From contig JAEWAC010000061.1 in assembly GCA_023391895.1 (NCBI GenBank), positions 1-32,193 on the forward strand: a DNA stretch of 32,193 bases, in the 5' to 3' direction. The stretch's first letter is position 1, and each line of letters begins with the position of its first letter. Below are positions 1 to 7,517 of this stretch, one piece after another. Position numbers and translations under genes: made by a program. The notes below the pieces were generated by a model, which was not told the origin of the DNA, did no database searches, and saw nothing but the letters and a program-made list of their open reading frames with translations. This stretch comes from Bacteroidota bacterium. Its GTDB lineage: Bacteria; Bacteroidota; Bacteroidia; Chitinophagales; Chitinophagaceae.

Positions 1-836
1 CCTTCCATGTGTTGTTCCCGGAAGTGAGCCGACAGCATTTTGAGTGGCCGGACCATTTTGAAAATTACCTCAATGGGTTTTCCAAAGAATCTTATATAGC
101 TTTTTTGAAGAAAATTATCCTGGCCGACAGCCGGCCGGAAAACGTAGTGCTGCTGGAGGTTTTTCCGGAGCAGCAAAAAACCCGTATCGACTTCCATTGT
201 ACCGAAACTTACCTGGGCATCAAAACTGTATGCCTGACGGATTTGATCAAGGAAGGCAAAGATTTGTACTACCACAACAAGGGTAAAAAAACAAAGATCG
301 AACGCATATACAACCGCCTCATTTTTGACGACCTGTTTCAGCAACCGGCAGCCGTACAACAAAAAGGGCACATCTTTCAGGAAAACCTGAACGTAACCTG
401 GGTGCCGCACCCCAATTGGTTTTATCGCCTGAGCAAATTCACGCTGCCGTTTATTCACCACCCTTATGTGCCCCCTACTCAGTTTTTAAGCGATGTTTCA
501 GACCTGCCATCCGACTTGGATAACTATGTCGTTAAGCCGCTCTTTTCTTTTGCCGGTCAGGGTGTGATCATTGATGTGACCCGCCAGGATATTGAAAAAA
601 TCCACGACCCGCAAAACTGGATCCTGCAACGCAAAGTAAATTATGCCGCCGTGATTGACACCCCCGACGAACCGGCCAAAGCAGAAATCCGCCTTTTTTA
701 TTTTTGGGATACCGACGCTCCCCGCCCGATTGCTACCAATAACTTGGCCCGCTTAAGCAAAGGCAAAATGGTGGGTGTACGGTACAACAAAGACAAGGAA
801 TGGGTAGGCGGCAGCTTTGGCTTGTTTGAGAAGTAG
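1..836 (+). CDS. ATP-grasp-like protein, C-terminal part (5' end outside window)
   Basis: The reading frame is open to the left edge: codons for Phe and His precede the first possible start (a GTG at 9), so the gene almost certainly begins upstream and only about 277 C-terminal residues are present. In the second half a segment reading VVKPLFSFAGQGV, followed by WILQRKV and then EIRLFYF, resembles the nucleotide-binding lysine/glycine loop, the following strand and the acidic strand of ATP-grasp ligases. The end (GKMVGVRYNKDKEW, then GGSFGLFEK) resembles the tail of glutathionylspermidine-synthase-like or circularly permuted ATP-grasp proteins. The substrate cannot be told from the sequence. 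Family assignment is inference from short motifs; coding status is secure from length and composition. Confidence 0.6.
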   Translation, partial: FHVLFPEVSRQHFEWPDHFENYLNGFSKESYIAFLKKIILADSRPENVVLLEVFPEQQKTRIDFHCTETYLGIKTVCLTDLIKEGKDLYYHNKGKKTKIERIYNRLIFDDLFQQPAAVQQKGHIFQENLNVTWVPHPNWFYRLSKFTLPFIHHPYVPPTQFLSDVSDLPSDLDNYVVKPLFSFAGQGVIIDVTRQDIEKIHDPQNWILQRKVNYAAVIDTPDEPAKAEIRLFYFWDTDAPRPIATNNLARLSKGKMVGVRYNKDKEWVGGSFGLFEK

Positions 837-1162
837 TAATCTTTTCAAAAAGCTATGCATGGCTTTTTAAAAGAGTTCTGACATCAATGAATAATTACAA
901 TGGTGAGGTAGTATAGGCCTTTATTGTAAACCGTGATTCAAACTATACGATTCCGTTTTCAATCCAACAGGCGAGCCTGATGCAAAGCTGCTTTTATTAC
1001 GTTTTCGTCTCCTTGACAGCTATAAAATAATGGTTGTTTGCATGCAATTAATCTCCCGATTTCTAAATACCAAACATTGACGGCGATTTAACAATTCTGC
1101 TTTAAACGAGGCAACGGTTGGCATGTCTTTTACTTACTATTGTTTACACTAATCACTAACGT
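837..1162. other. Gene-free stretch with one copy of the dispersed core repeat
   Basis: No credible reading frame, RNA gene or terminator was seen. The stretch holds one core-repeat copy at 855-880 (plus orientation, GGCTTTTTAAAAG) and the upstream region of the basic exported protein. A box TACTATTG at 1135-1142 is one base from the Bacteroidetes -7 consensus TAnnTTTG and ends 20 bases before the ATG, but it has no convincing -33 partner. Confidence 0.5.
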
Positions 1163-1720
1163 ATGAAAAAGATCATGACCCTATGCCTCTGCCTGGGCGT
1201 TGCAGCTGCCGTCTCCGCCCAATCCACCCGCGAAATGGAAGACACCAAAGAAATTATACTGGGCCCAAAAAAAAGCTCTGGCGGCAGCAGCACATCCGAC
1301 AGAACACCGGACAGAGATGTGGTATTAGGCGACAGAAGGGTGTATGATAAAAACGGTACTACTTATCCCCGGCGCTCTACTGGCTCCACCAGAGAATCGC
1401 AGATCAACCAGGTCAATCGGGAGTACGATGCCAAGATCTACTCTATTCGCAACAACCGTTACTTATCGGCAGCAGAAAAAGAGCGGGCCATCCGCCAGCT
1501 GGAAGCCGACCGGGCCAGAAAGGTCCGCCAGATCAACGACCGCTATTATGGATCGAACAACAAAAGATATAACGACAGAAGGTATGATGATAAAAGGTAT
1601 GACAGAAGATACGACGATGGTGACCGTTATGGCAAAAAAAAGCACAAGAAATATAAAAAAGACAACGGCAAGCACTTAGGCTGGAAAAAAGGCAAAGGCA
1701 ACCCGCACAGGAGAGATTAA
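1163..1720 (+). CDS. Small, strongly basic exported protein of unknown function
   Basis: 185 residues. Residues 1-19 form a clear signal peptide ending VSA-Q, so the mature protein is periplasmic or outside. Residues 30-75 are low-complexity Gly/Ser/Asp/Arg. Residues about 80-130 are a charged amphipathic helix (REYDAKIYSIRNNRYLSAAE and following) that could form a coiled coil. The tail from about 130 is built from short Arg/Tyr/Asp repeats (KRYDRRYDDGDRY) running into a Lys-rich end. The DNA encoding the tail is correspondingly repetitive. The central helix pattern recurs, from memory, in small exported proteins of Bacteroidetes, but no function is known to me. It faces accC tail to tail, with a 21-bp-stem hairpin between them. 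A nucleic-acid or polyanion binding role is only suggested by the charge. Confidence 0.75.
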   Translation: MKKIMTLCLCLGVAAAVSAQSTREMEDTKEIILGPKKSSGGSSTSDRTPDRDVVLGDRRVYDKNGTTYPRRSTGSTRESQINQVNREYDAKIYSIRNNRYLSAAEKERAIRQLEADRARKVRQINDRYYGSNNKRYNDRRYDDKRYDRRYDDGDRYGKKKHKKYKKDNGKHLGWKKGKGNPHRRD

Positions 1721-1732
1721 AATGTAAAATTA

Positions 1733-1790
1733 AAAATGGAAAATGTAAAAAGGAGTTCTGAAGTTCAGCCCTTTTTACATTTTCCATTTT
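1733..1790. terminator. Bidirectional terminator-like hairpin between convergent genes
   Basis: A perfect 21-bp inverted repeat (1733-1753 with 1770-1790) encloses a 16-base loop, which itself can pair CTGAA with TTCAG. It lies between the stops of the basic exported protein and accC, with A/T-rich sequence on both sides, so it can stop transcription from both directions. It is composed of AATG/ATTT words also seen at 3153-3231 and 21985-22014, so it may be a member of a repeat family as well. Confidence 0.7.
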
Positions 1791-1803
1791 GCATTTGACG
1801 TTA

Positions 1804-3141
1804 TTATTTCATTTTAAATCCATCCAGGAACTTGGTATTAAAATCACCGGAGCGGAAGCGTTCATCCTGCATCAGTTGCAGGTGAAACGGTATGGTGGTT
1901 TTAACGCCTTCTATCACGTACTCGCTCAGCGCACGGTACATCGTATCGATGGCTTCTTCGCGGGTGCGGGCTACGGTAATGAGTTTACCAATCATGGAAT
2001 CGTAATAAGGCGGAATAACATAACCTGTGTATACGTGGCTGTCTACCCGCACACCATGGCCACCAGGCTGGTGCAGCGTGGTGATCTTGCCCGGCGACGG
2101 ACGAAAATCGTTGTACGGATCTTCGGCATTGATGCGGCACTCAATGGCGTGCAACTGGGGCTCGTAATCCTTACCGGAAATTTTTTCGCCCATGGCAATT
2201 TTGATCTGTTCTTTGATCAGGTCAAAATTGATCACTTCTTCAGTTACGCAATGCTCCACCTGAATACGGGTGTTCATTTCCATAAAGTAGAAGTTGCGGT
2301 GCTTGTCTACCAAAAACTCAATGGTACCTACGCTTTCATAATTAATGGCGCTGGCGGCTTTTTTAGCGGCCTCACCCATTTTCTGGCGCAGCTCCGGCGT
2401 CATAAAGGGCGAAGGCGATTCTTCTACCAGCTTTTGGTGCCGGCGCTGAATAGAGCAGTCCCGCTCTCCCAAATGGCATACGGTACCAAACTGGTCACCG
2501 GCCACCTGTATTTCTATATGGCGGGGCTCTTCTACAAACTTCTCCATATAAATGCCGTCGTTCTTAAAGGCGGCACCGGCTTCGGCTTTCGCAGTATTAT
2601 ATGCTCTTTCAATTTCGCTTTCTTCCCACACAATGCGCATCCCCTTGCCACCACCGCCGGCTGTAGCTTTCAAAATCACGGGATAACCCATTTCGCGGGC
2701 TACGCTTTTGGCTTGTTCCAGGCTTTCCAGCAGGCCTTCGCTACCGGGTATCACCGGCACACCGGCCTTGATCATGGTTTCCTTGGCTGTTACCTTATCG
2801 CCCATCTTGGTGATCATTTCGGGCGTAGGGCCAATGAACTTGATGCCGTGGTCGGCACAGATCTGGGAGAATTTGGCATTTTCTGCCAAAAACCCATATC
2901 CCGGGTGAATGGCATCGGCATTGGTAATTTCAACCGCAGCCATCAGGTGCGGAATATTCAGGTACGAGTCCGAGCTTTGAGGTTTTCCAATACAAACCGC
3001 TTCGTCTGCAAACTTTACATGCAAGCTGTCTCTGTCGGCAGTAGAATAAACAGCCACCGTTTTTATACCCATCTCTCTGCAGGTACGGATCACACGCAAC
3101 GCAATTTCGCCACGATTGGCTATCAATACTTTTTTAATCAC
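1804..3141 (-). CDS. accC: Acetyl-CoA carboxylase, biotin carboxylase subunit
   Basis: 445 residues, the normal length for AccC. It carboxylates the biotin of AccB using ATP and bicarbonate, the first half-reaction of malonyl-CoA synthesis for fatty acids, in the cytoplasm. The N-terminal domain begins IKKVLIANRGEIALRVIRT. The glycine-rich ATP-grasp loop KATAGGGGKGMRIV lies near residue 160, the biotin carboxylase signature YFMEMNTRIQVEHCVTE near 280, and the C-terminal biotin carboxylase domain follows with ECRINAEDP. It lies 95 bp downstream of accB on the same strand, and the two are probably co-transcribed. The long open frame on the opposite strand is a shadow of this gene. Confidence 0.97.
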   Translation of the reverse strand: MIKKVLIANRGEIALRVIRTCREMGIKTVAVYSTADRDSLHVKFADEAVCIGKPQSSDSYLNIPHLMAAVEITNADAIHPGYGFLAENAKFSQICADHGIKFIGPTPEMITKMGDKVTAKETMIKAGVPVIPGSEGLLESLEQAKSVAREMGYPVILKATAGGGGKGMRIVWEESEIERAYNTAKAEAGAAFKNDGIYMEKFVEEPRHIEIQVAGDQFGTVCHLGERDCSIQRRHQKLVEESPSPFMTPELRQKMGEAAKKAASAINYESVGTIEFLVDKHRNFYFMEMNTRIQVEHCVTEEVINFDLIKEQIKIAMGEKISGKDYEPQLHAIECRINAEDPYNDFRPSPGKITTLHQPGGHGVRVDSHVYTGYVIPPYYDSMIGKLITVARTREEAIDTMYRALSEYVIEGVKTTIPFHLQLMQDERFRSGDFNTKFLDGFKMK

Positions 3142-3152
3142 TAGTTGAATAA

Positions 3153-3231
3153 ATTAAAAATGAAAAAGTAAAAATGAAAAATGTAGGACCGGCCATTGCT
3201 TTTTACATTCTTCATTTTGCATTTTACATTA
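3153..3231. repeat. AATG/ATTT-rich imperfect inverted repeat in the accB-accC gap
   Basis: Left words (AAAATGAAAAATGTA) and right words (TACATTCTTCATTTT) form an imperfect hairpin made of the same vocabulary as the terminator at 1733-1790. It fills nearly all of the 95-bp gap between accB and accC. It could lower accC expression relative to accB by partial termination, or mark an RNA processing site; both are inference. Confidence 0.5.
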
Positions 3232-3236
3232 ACTTT

Positions 3237-3722
3237 TTATGCGGGTTCTACTAAAAACAGGGGTTGATCGTATTCAACCGGAGAAGCATCTTCCACCAGG
3301 ATCTTCACAACACGTCCTTTAACTTCACTTTCAATTTCGTTGAACAGCTTCATGGCTTCAATAATACACACCACTTTGCCGGGGCTTACCTCATCGCCTA
3401 CTTCTATAAAGTTGGGTTTGTCGGGCGACGGGCGGCGGTAAAAAGTACCGATCATCGGGCTTTTGATAGTAATGGTATTGCCGGCGGGCTGAGCGGCCGC
3501 TTGCGGCTGGGCTGCCGATGGCAGTGCGGCCTGGGGCGCCTGCTGTGGCAAGGGCTGGTACGCCTGGGCCGGCATGGAAGCCGCCACCACCTGCGTAACC
3601 TGCTCTTCTTTTTGCTTTATGGTAACCTTAAAATCTTTATTCTCAACTGTTACTTCACCAATATTCGAATCGTTGACCAGCTTAATCAACTCTTGAATCT
3701 GCTTAAAATCCATTTGTTTCAA
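3237..3722 (-). CDS. accB: Acetyl-CoA carboxylase, biotin carboxyl carrier protein
   Basis: 161 residues, typical of AccB. The N-terminal helix and strand region (1-45) is followed by an Ala/Pro/Gln-rich flexible linker (about 47-80). The C-terminal biotinyl domain (about 84-161) holds EAMKLFNEIES with Lys125 as the expected biotin attachment site. The protein carries carboxybiotin between biotin carboxylase and the carboxyltransferase subunits. It is immediately upstream of accC on the same strand. A second Met at residue 4 is an equally good start. The carboxyltransferase genes accA and accD are not in the window. Confidence 0.96.
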   Translation of the reverse strand: MKQMDFKQIQELIKLVNDSNIGEVTVENKDFKVTIKQKEEQVTQVVAASMPAQAYQPLPQQAPQAALPSAAQPQAAAQPAGNTITIKSPMIGTFYRRPSPDKPNFIEVGDEVSPGKVVCIIEAMKLFNEIESEVKGRVVKILVEDASPVEYDQPLFLVEPA

Positions 3723-3971
3723 TTTATAATGTTTTGGTTAAAACAGGGCGACTAAGATAGGAAAATCTTGCAACCCTCATTAAAAGTTTTGCCAAAGGGC
3801 CCCATCGGGTACTGCAAAATCCATAGCGCCCGGTAAGGATTTCCTACAATTGGTATAGTTACACACCGGCAGTTCAGGAATGCCTTTTTACAGTTCATAC
3901 AACTGCTGCTGTTCCACGCCTGGGGCACCGCTGTAAATTCAATTAATGTTTAAACTTCAAAACTAACTGTT

Positions 3972-4523
3972 ATGAAAAATCTCTTCTTCCTGGCTTTAGC
4001 ATTAGCCACCGCACTGTACACCAGTAGCTGCGAAACAGATGACTTGCCCAACGACTCTTCCACTACCTGCGACAACTTACCCCATACACAGGCACCCGCC
4101 GGATTGACCGGCAGTTGGGCCAACGGCTTTACTTCATTTACCCAAATTGTAGATGCGTACGATGGCAGGTTCTTGGGTACTACGTGGTCCAGCGGCAAGT
4201 ATTTTAAGTTTACGGCTGCGGGTACCAGGGCCGAGTTTTATTTTATGGCCAAAAGCCAGTTTTCTACCACGGCTACCAGGGCCGAAGGCTCGGTAGCGTT
4301 TGATGAAGGCTCCACCGCAGAAAGCGGCTCCTTTGTATTTTATGCCTGCAGTGCGCACTACAAAGGCTGGGGATCGGTTACGGTAGACCGGCCGGCCACG
4401 CAGGATGAGCTGGCCAACAACTTATCGCGCCGGTATTATTACCGCAGGGAAGGCGAATGGCTGCGCATTGATCCCTCAGGCACACCCAACGACTACTCCA
4501 GTTCTTTCCGTAAACTGGATTAA
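3972..4523 (+). CDS. Small lipoprotein of unknown function
   Basis: 183 residues. A lipoprotein signal peptide (MKNLFFLALALATALYTSSC) places the lipidated Cys at 20, followed by acidic ETDD. The mature protein is rich in Thr, Ser, Gly and aromatics: WANGFTSFTQIVDAYDGRFLG, a YFKFTAAGTRAEFYF strand pattern and a late RRYYYRREGEWLRI. This suggests a compact beta-sheet fold, like small lipocalin-type or META-like lipoproteins, but I do not recognise the family. It is oriented opposite to accB and efp, the genes on either side, as though inserted between them. A TAAATTCA box at 3934-3941 lies 31 bp before the start; the same box precedes both M57 protease genes. Confidence 0.8.
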   Translation: MKNLFFLALALATALYTSSCETDDLPNDSSTTCDNLPHTQAPAGLTGSWANGFTSFTQIVDAYDGRFLGTTWSSGKYFKFTAAGTRAEFYFMAKSQFSTTATRAEGSVAFDEGSTAESGSFVFYACSAHYKGWGSVTVDRPATQDELANNLSRRYYYRREGEWLRIDPSGTPNDYSSSFRKLD

Positions 4524-4542
4524 TGAAAGACGGGGTAAAAAA

Positions 4543-4571
4543 ACAATAGCCTTCATTTAGAAGGCTATTGT
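4543..4571 (-). terminator. Intrinsic terminator read from the efp side
   Basis: A perfect 11-bp stem (ACAATAGCCTT at 4543-4553 with 4561-4571) has a 7-base loop. Read on the minus strand it is followed by a run of seven T, the classic layout for minus-strand termination; on the plus strand there is no T run. It lies 185 bp past the efp stop and 20 bp past the lipoprotein stop. It should end efp transcripts and so separates efp from accB. Confidence 0.75.
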
Positions 4572-4604
4572 GATATACAATTGCATATCCTGCAATTTTC
4601 TTTA

Positions 4605-4698
4605 AACTACTTCAAAATCCCATATTACCTTTCCTGCTGCATCATCTTTTCCCAACATCCGAACTGTTTGTGATCCAACTTCTTCAAAAACCCATATC
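4605..4698 (-). repeat. Two minus-orientation copies of the dispersed core repeat
   Basis: Read on the minus strand, 4605-4626 gives TATGGGATTTTGAAGTAG, and 4671-4698 gives TATGGGTTTTTGAAGAAG followed by TTGGATCACA. The second keeps the TTGGATCACA arm seen beside copies at 14.1 kb, 21.5 kb and 23.6 kb. Both sit between the efp stop and its terminator and would be in the efp 3' untranslated RNA. Confidence 0.6.
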
Positions 4699-4755
4699 AA
4701 GTAACACCATCCATATGCAGGTTGGCAGCAGAACAGGTAATCAGAATCCTGCGGC

Positions 4756-5322
4756 TTATTCTTTTACTCTTTCCACGTATTCACCGGTTTTGGTGTTTAC
4801 ACGGATCAGCTCTCCTTCGTTTACAAACAGGGGCACCATTACAGTAGCTCCGGTTTCCACCGTAGCCGGCTTTAAGGTTCTGGTAGCGGTATCGCCTTTC
4901 ATACCCGGCTCGCTGTAGGTCACCTTCAATACAATTTTATCAGGCAACTCAATGCTCATAGGGCTTTCGGTTTCGGTATTGATCAATACAGAAACTCCCT
5001 GACCGTCTTTCAAAAACTGGGGCGCATCTATCAGGCTTTCGGCAACCACTATCTGCTCAAAGGTTTCATTGTCCATAAAGTTGTAGCCGGTATCGTCTTT
5101 ATACAAAAACTGGTAATCCTTTCTTTCCACACGCACCGGATAAATGGTATCACCACTGTTCCAGGTTTTTTCGATGCTACGGTTGTTATCCACGCCGGTT
5201 AATTTGGCCCACACCTTGGCGGCAGCCCGTGCTGTTTTGTTTTCGCCAAACTCCACCACTTTATAAAGGTTGTTGTCTAATTTAATGATCAAACCGCGGC
5301 TGATATCTGAAGTAGTTGCCAT
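4756..5322 (-). CDS. efp: Translation elongation factor P with arginine at the loop tip
   Basis: 188 residues, normal for EF-P, which binds stalled ribosomes near the E site and promotes peptide bonds at polyproline stretches. The three-domain pattern is intact, and the C-terminal signature reads SEPGMKGDTATRTLKPATVETG near 135-155 with the end TKTGEYVERVKE. The modification loop reads EFGENKTARAAAKVWAKL. Aligned with K-type EF-Ps (KPGKG), the tip residue at 32 is Arg (codon CGG), as in the Pseudomonas/Neisseria type modified by the rhamnosyltransferase EarP. No earP-like, epmA/B-like or ymfI-like gene is in the window. It has its own strong promoter and a terminator, so it is probably a separate transcript from accBC despite the same orientation. 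Confidence 0.96.
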   Translation of the reverse strand: MATTSDISRGLIIKLDNNLYKVVEFGENKTARAAAKVWAKLTGVDNNRSIEKTWNSGDTIYPVRVERKDYQFLYKDDTGYNFMDNETFEQIVVAESLIDAPQFLKDGQGVSVLINTETESPMSIELPDKIVLKVTYSEPGMKGDTATRTLKPATVETGATVMVPLFVNEGELIRVNTKTGEYVERVKE

Positions 5323-5348
5323 ATAAATGATTGTACAATTTTAGGCGG

Positions 5349-5379
5349 CAAAACTACTGCAAAATGGCAAAATGCCAAA
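5349..5379 (-). promoter_or_regulatory. Predicted efp promoter (Bacteroidetes type)
   Basis: On the minus strand, TTTG (5379-5376), exactly 19 bases of spacer, then TAGTTTTG (5356-5349) match the Bacteroidetes -33/-7 consensus TTTG-N19-TAnnTTTG. Transcription would start near 5343 and give a leader of about 20 bases before the ATG at 5322. No Shine-Dalgarno sequence is present, as expected for the phylum. Confidence 0.6.
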
Positions 5380-5462
5380 AGCTGCGCTAAAAAGCAGTGG
5401 AAAGGGCTGTTTTATTATAAAATATTTTAAATCATCTGCCGGCCCAGCGCCCTGCCTTTGAT

Positions 5463-5485
5463 GGATAGGCTTTTAAAAAGCTATT
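5463..5485 (+). repeat. Degenerate copy of the dispersed core repeat
   Basis: GGATAGGCTTTTAAAAAGC matches the core with TAGG in place of TGGG, the same variant seen at 23589. It lies in the gap between efp and the M56 gene. Confidence 0.4.
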
Positions 5486-5548
5486 ACTCCGGCGCCCCTG
5501 TTTTACAACCTTTTCTGGCTGCGAAAGCGGTGCGCATTCACCGCATCC

Positions 5549-7132
5549 TTAATTGGGACTGGTTGCCAGGTAAATCTCCAGCACCGCCTCGTCCACGCCG
5601 TATTTTTTAAGCGCCACGCTTTTATCCATGGCCCCAAGCCCCTTGATATTATTTTTGTTGATGGCTTGGTTCACCTGCTCGCCTGTAGATCTGCGGCCGT
5701 CCACATACACAATGTCGGTTACTTCATCTACACTGGCCATACTACCCTTCCCACTAACAACAAAGGTTTTACCATCAATCACCCAATAGGGTTTTGAGGT
5801 GTTTTGCGAAAGTTGCTGTAGTTTAACTTCCGCTGTCCAGTCCGTTTTGTTCTTTTCAAACAGCTGCAACACATCCTGGTAGGTAGGCGGCGTATTGATC
5901 TCCGCAGCTTTATTAAAAATTACAGATTGAGTACTATAGCCTTTCATCTCACCTTTTTTTGCAACTGGTTCCAAATTGACAATATCAATAAGGGCAACAG
6001 GTGTTTCTTGATTACTCTTAATGGTTGCAGAAGAATTAACATGGCCAAAGCCTTCTTTTTCGAAATTCACCTCCGTACGCAGCGGAAAAGCCACCTTGAA
6101 AAGGGTAATAGTGTAAAATCCGTTTTCATTGGTAACAGTTTCTGATCCGGAAATGGTTTCCACTATGCGAACACCTTTCAAAGGCTGGTAAGTGCCTGCC
6201 TGCACCACCAGGCCTGTTAGCGTCACCTGTTCCTTTTGATCTGCTATATTATCGTTGGCTACGTTACGGAATGCCAGCAGCAGTACCGCCGCCAAAGGCA
6301 ATACAAATAAAAACCTGACTAAATGCACGCTTGAGCTTTTTAATTTGTTCATCATGATGATACGTTTTTTAAGTGATGAAAAATTGAACTGGCTGGCCAT
6401 ACGGAAACCGGGTGAGCCCATGACCTTCAACAGCAGGTATTGATACTCTTTTTTATTGGCACCGCTTTCCAGCACTTTGTGATCGGCAATGAACTCCAGA
6501 TTTTGACGGATGGCATGGCGCAGCAGCCAGGCAAAAGGATTGTACCAACTGAGCAGGCAAAACACCTCACTCCAAATAATATCAATAGTGTGTTTTAGTT
6601 TTACGTGCACCCACTCGTGCCGTATAATTTCCTTCAACTCTGCTGCGGTGTGCAACTGCTGGTTAATGAAAATGGAGCGACCAAATGAGAACGGAATAAT
6701 GGCTGCATCTACCCCATAAATTTTGACGCCTTCATCAGAGATCAGGCGTGCTTTTCTGACAATCCTGAGGTAGGAAATATAAAGAATGACCAACCGGCAA
6801 AACAAAACGAAACAGCCCAAAAAGATCACCGCCATGGCCACCTCCCAAAAGGAAAATGAAGAACCAGCCGTTATAGGAGCAGGTGCAGCAACAGTCGGCG
6901 CATAGGTTTCCACGGCCGGAATAAAGTGCACCACACCAGAGGGAATCGTATTTTGCTGCAACAGCCAACCGGCATTGATAAAGGGAATTAAAAACGCTAT
7001 AATAGAATAAAGAAGAAGATACCAGCGGTTCCAGTTATAAAATGTTAAGCGCCGGAGCACCAAATGATAAAAGACAAAAACAGCCGCGATACAAAAAGAA
7101 AGCTTAATGAGATACTGAAAAAGTACAGGCAT
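5549..7132 (-). CDS. BlaR1/MecR1-type M56 membrane metallopeptidase without a beta-lactam sensor
   Basis: 527 residues. Membrane helices are predicted near 5-25, 37-57, 95-120 and 272-289. The zinc motif HEWVH (172-176) lies in a long helix, with a downstream Glu at 213 (EFIADHKV), as in M56 peptidases that relay a signal and trigger loss of BlaI-family repressors. After the last helix there is no penicillin-binding sensor. Instead residues about 305-350 form a CarboxypepD_reg-like beta domain (VTLTGLVVQAG, then NENGFYTI), and the tail (VIDGK, GLGAMDKSVALKKYGVDEAV) resembles the plug-type ending found on many Bacteroidetes M56 and TonB-linked proteins. It is 21 bp downstream of the blaI-like gene and surely co-transcribed with it. 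The signal it senses is unknown. Confidence 0.9.
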   Translation of the reverse strand: MPVLFQYLIKLSFCIAAVFVFYHLVLRRLTFYNWNRWYLLLYSIIAFLIPFINAGWLLQQNTIPSGVVHFIPAVETYAPTVAAPAPITAGSSFSFWEVAMAVIFLGCFVLFCRLVILYISYLRIVRKARLISDEGVKIYGVDAAIIPFSFGRSIFINQQLHTAAELKEIIRHEWVHVKLKHTIDIIWSEVFCLLSWYNPFAWLLRHAIRQNLEFIADHKVLESGANKKEYQYLLLKVMGSPGFRMASQFNFSSLKKRIIMMNKLKSSSVHLVRFLFVLPLAAVLLLAFRNVANDNIADQKEQVTLTGLVVQAGTYQPLKGVRIVETISGSETVTNENGFYTITLFKVAFPLRTEVNFEKEGFGHVNSSATIKSNQETPVALIDIVNLEPVAKKGEMKGYSTQSVIFNKAAEINTPPTYQDVLQLFEKNKTDWTAEVKLQQLSQNTSKPYWVIDGKTFVVSGKGSMASVDEVTDIVYVDGRRSTGEQVNQAINKNNIKGLGAMDKSVALKKYGVDEAVLEIYLATSPN

Positions 7133-7153
7133 GACATCATTTTAAAAGGTGAA

Positions 7154-7513
7154 TTATTTTTTGCCTTCAATCAGGGAAAGGATTTCCTTCAGCTCTTTTG
7201 CCGACAGCTTTTTCTGATCAATAAAAAAACTAACCAGCGATTTGTAAGAGTTATCGAAATAATCCTTTACCACGCCGTTTAAAAATTTCTTTTTGTACTC
7301 CTGTTCCGTAACAGCCGGTTGGTACAGATAAGCATTACCCACTAACCGGCTTTTTAAATAACCTTTCTTTTCTAAATTTTTTAGGGTCGAGGCCAAAGTG
7401 GTGTAAGGCGGTTTTGGCTCCTCCATATTTTCTAAAAAGAGCTTTACGTTGCCCTCGCCTGTTTTCCAAACGGCCTGGATGCCTTGTTCTTCCTGCGGTG
7501 TTAACTTTTCCAT
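7154..7513 (-). CDS. BlaI/MecI-family transcriptional repressor
   Basis: 119 residues, the usual BlaI/MecI length. A winged helix-turn-helix (about 1-75) begins MEKLTPQEEQGIQAVWKTG and includes the recognition helix region PPYTTLASTLKNLEKKGYL. A C-terminal helical dimerisation tail (about 85-119) ends KELKEILSLIEG. Family members repress their own operon and are inactivated by the partner M56 peptidase, encoded immediately downstream. Two perfect dyads begin 5 bp before the start codon and are the likely binding sites. There is no beta-lactamase gene nearby, so the regulon is probably not antibiotic resistance. Confidence 0.93.
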   Translation of the reverse strand: MEKLTPQEEQGIQAVWKTGEGNVKLFLENMEEPKPPYTTLASTLKNLEKKGYLKSRLVGNAYLYQPAVTEQEYKKKFLNGVVKDYFDNSYKSLVSFFIDQKKLSAKELKEILSLIEGKK

Positions 7514-7517
7514 CTTC

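Noticed and set aside
1789..3144. 451-codon plus-strand open frame opposite accC
   Set aside because: It is the antisense shadow of a fully recognised biotin carboxylase, and its own translation shows no family motifs.
5549..7513. Beta-lactam resistance regulator (blaR1-blaI)
   Set aside because: No penicillin-binding sensor domain and no beta-lactamase gene nearby; only the signalling scaffold is shared.
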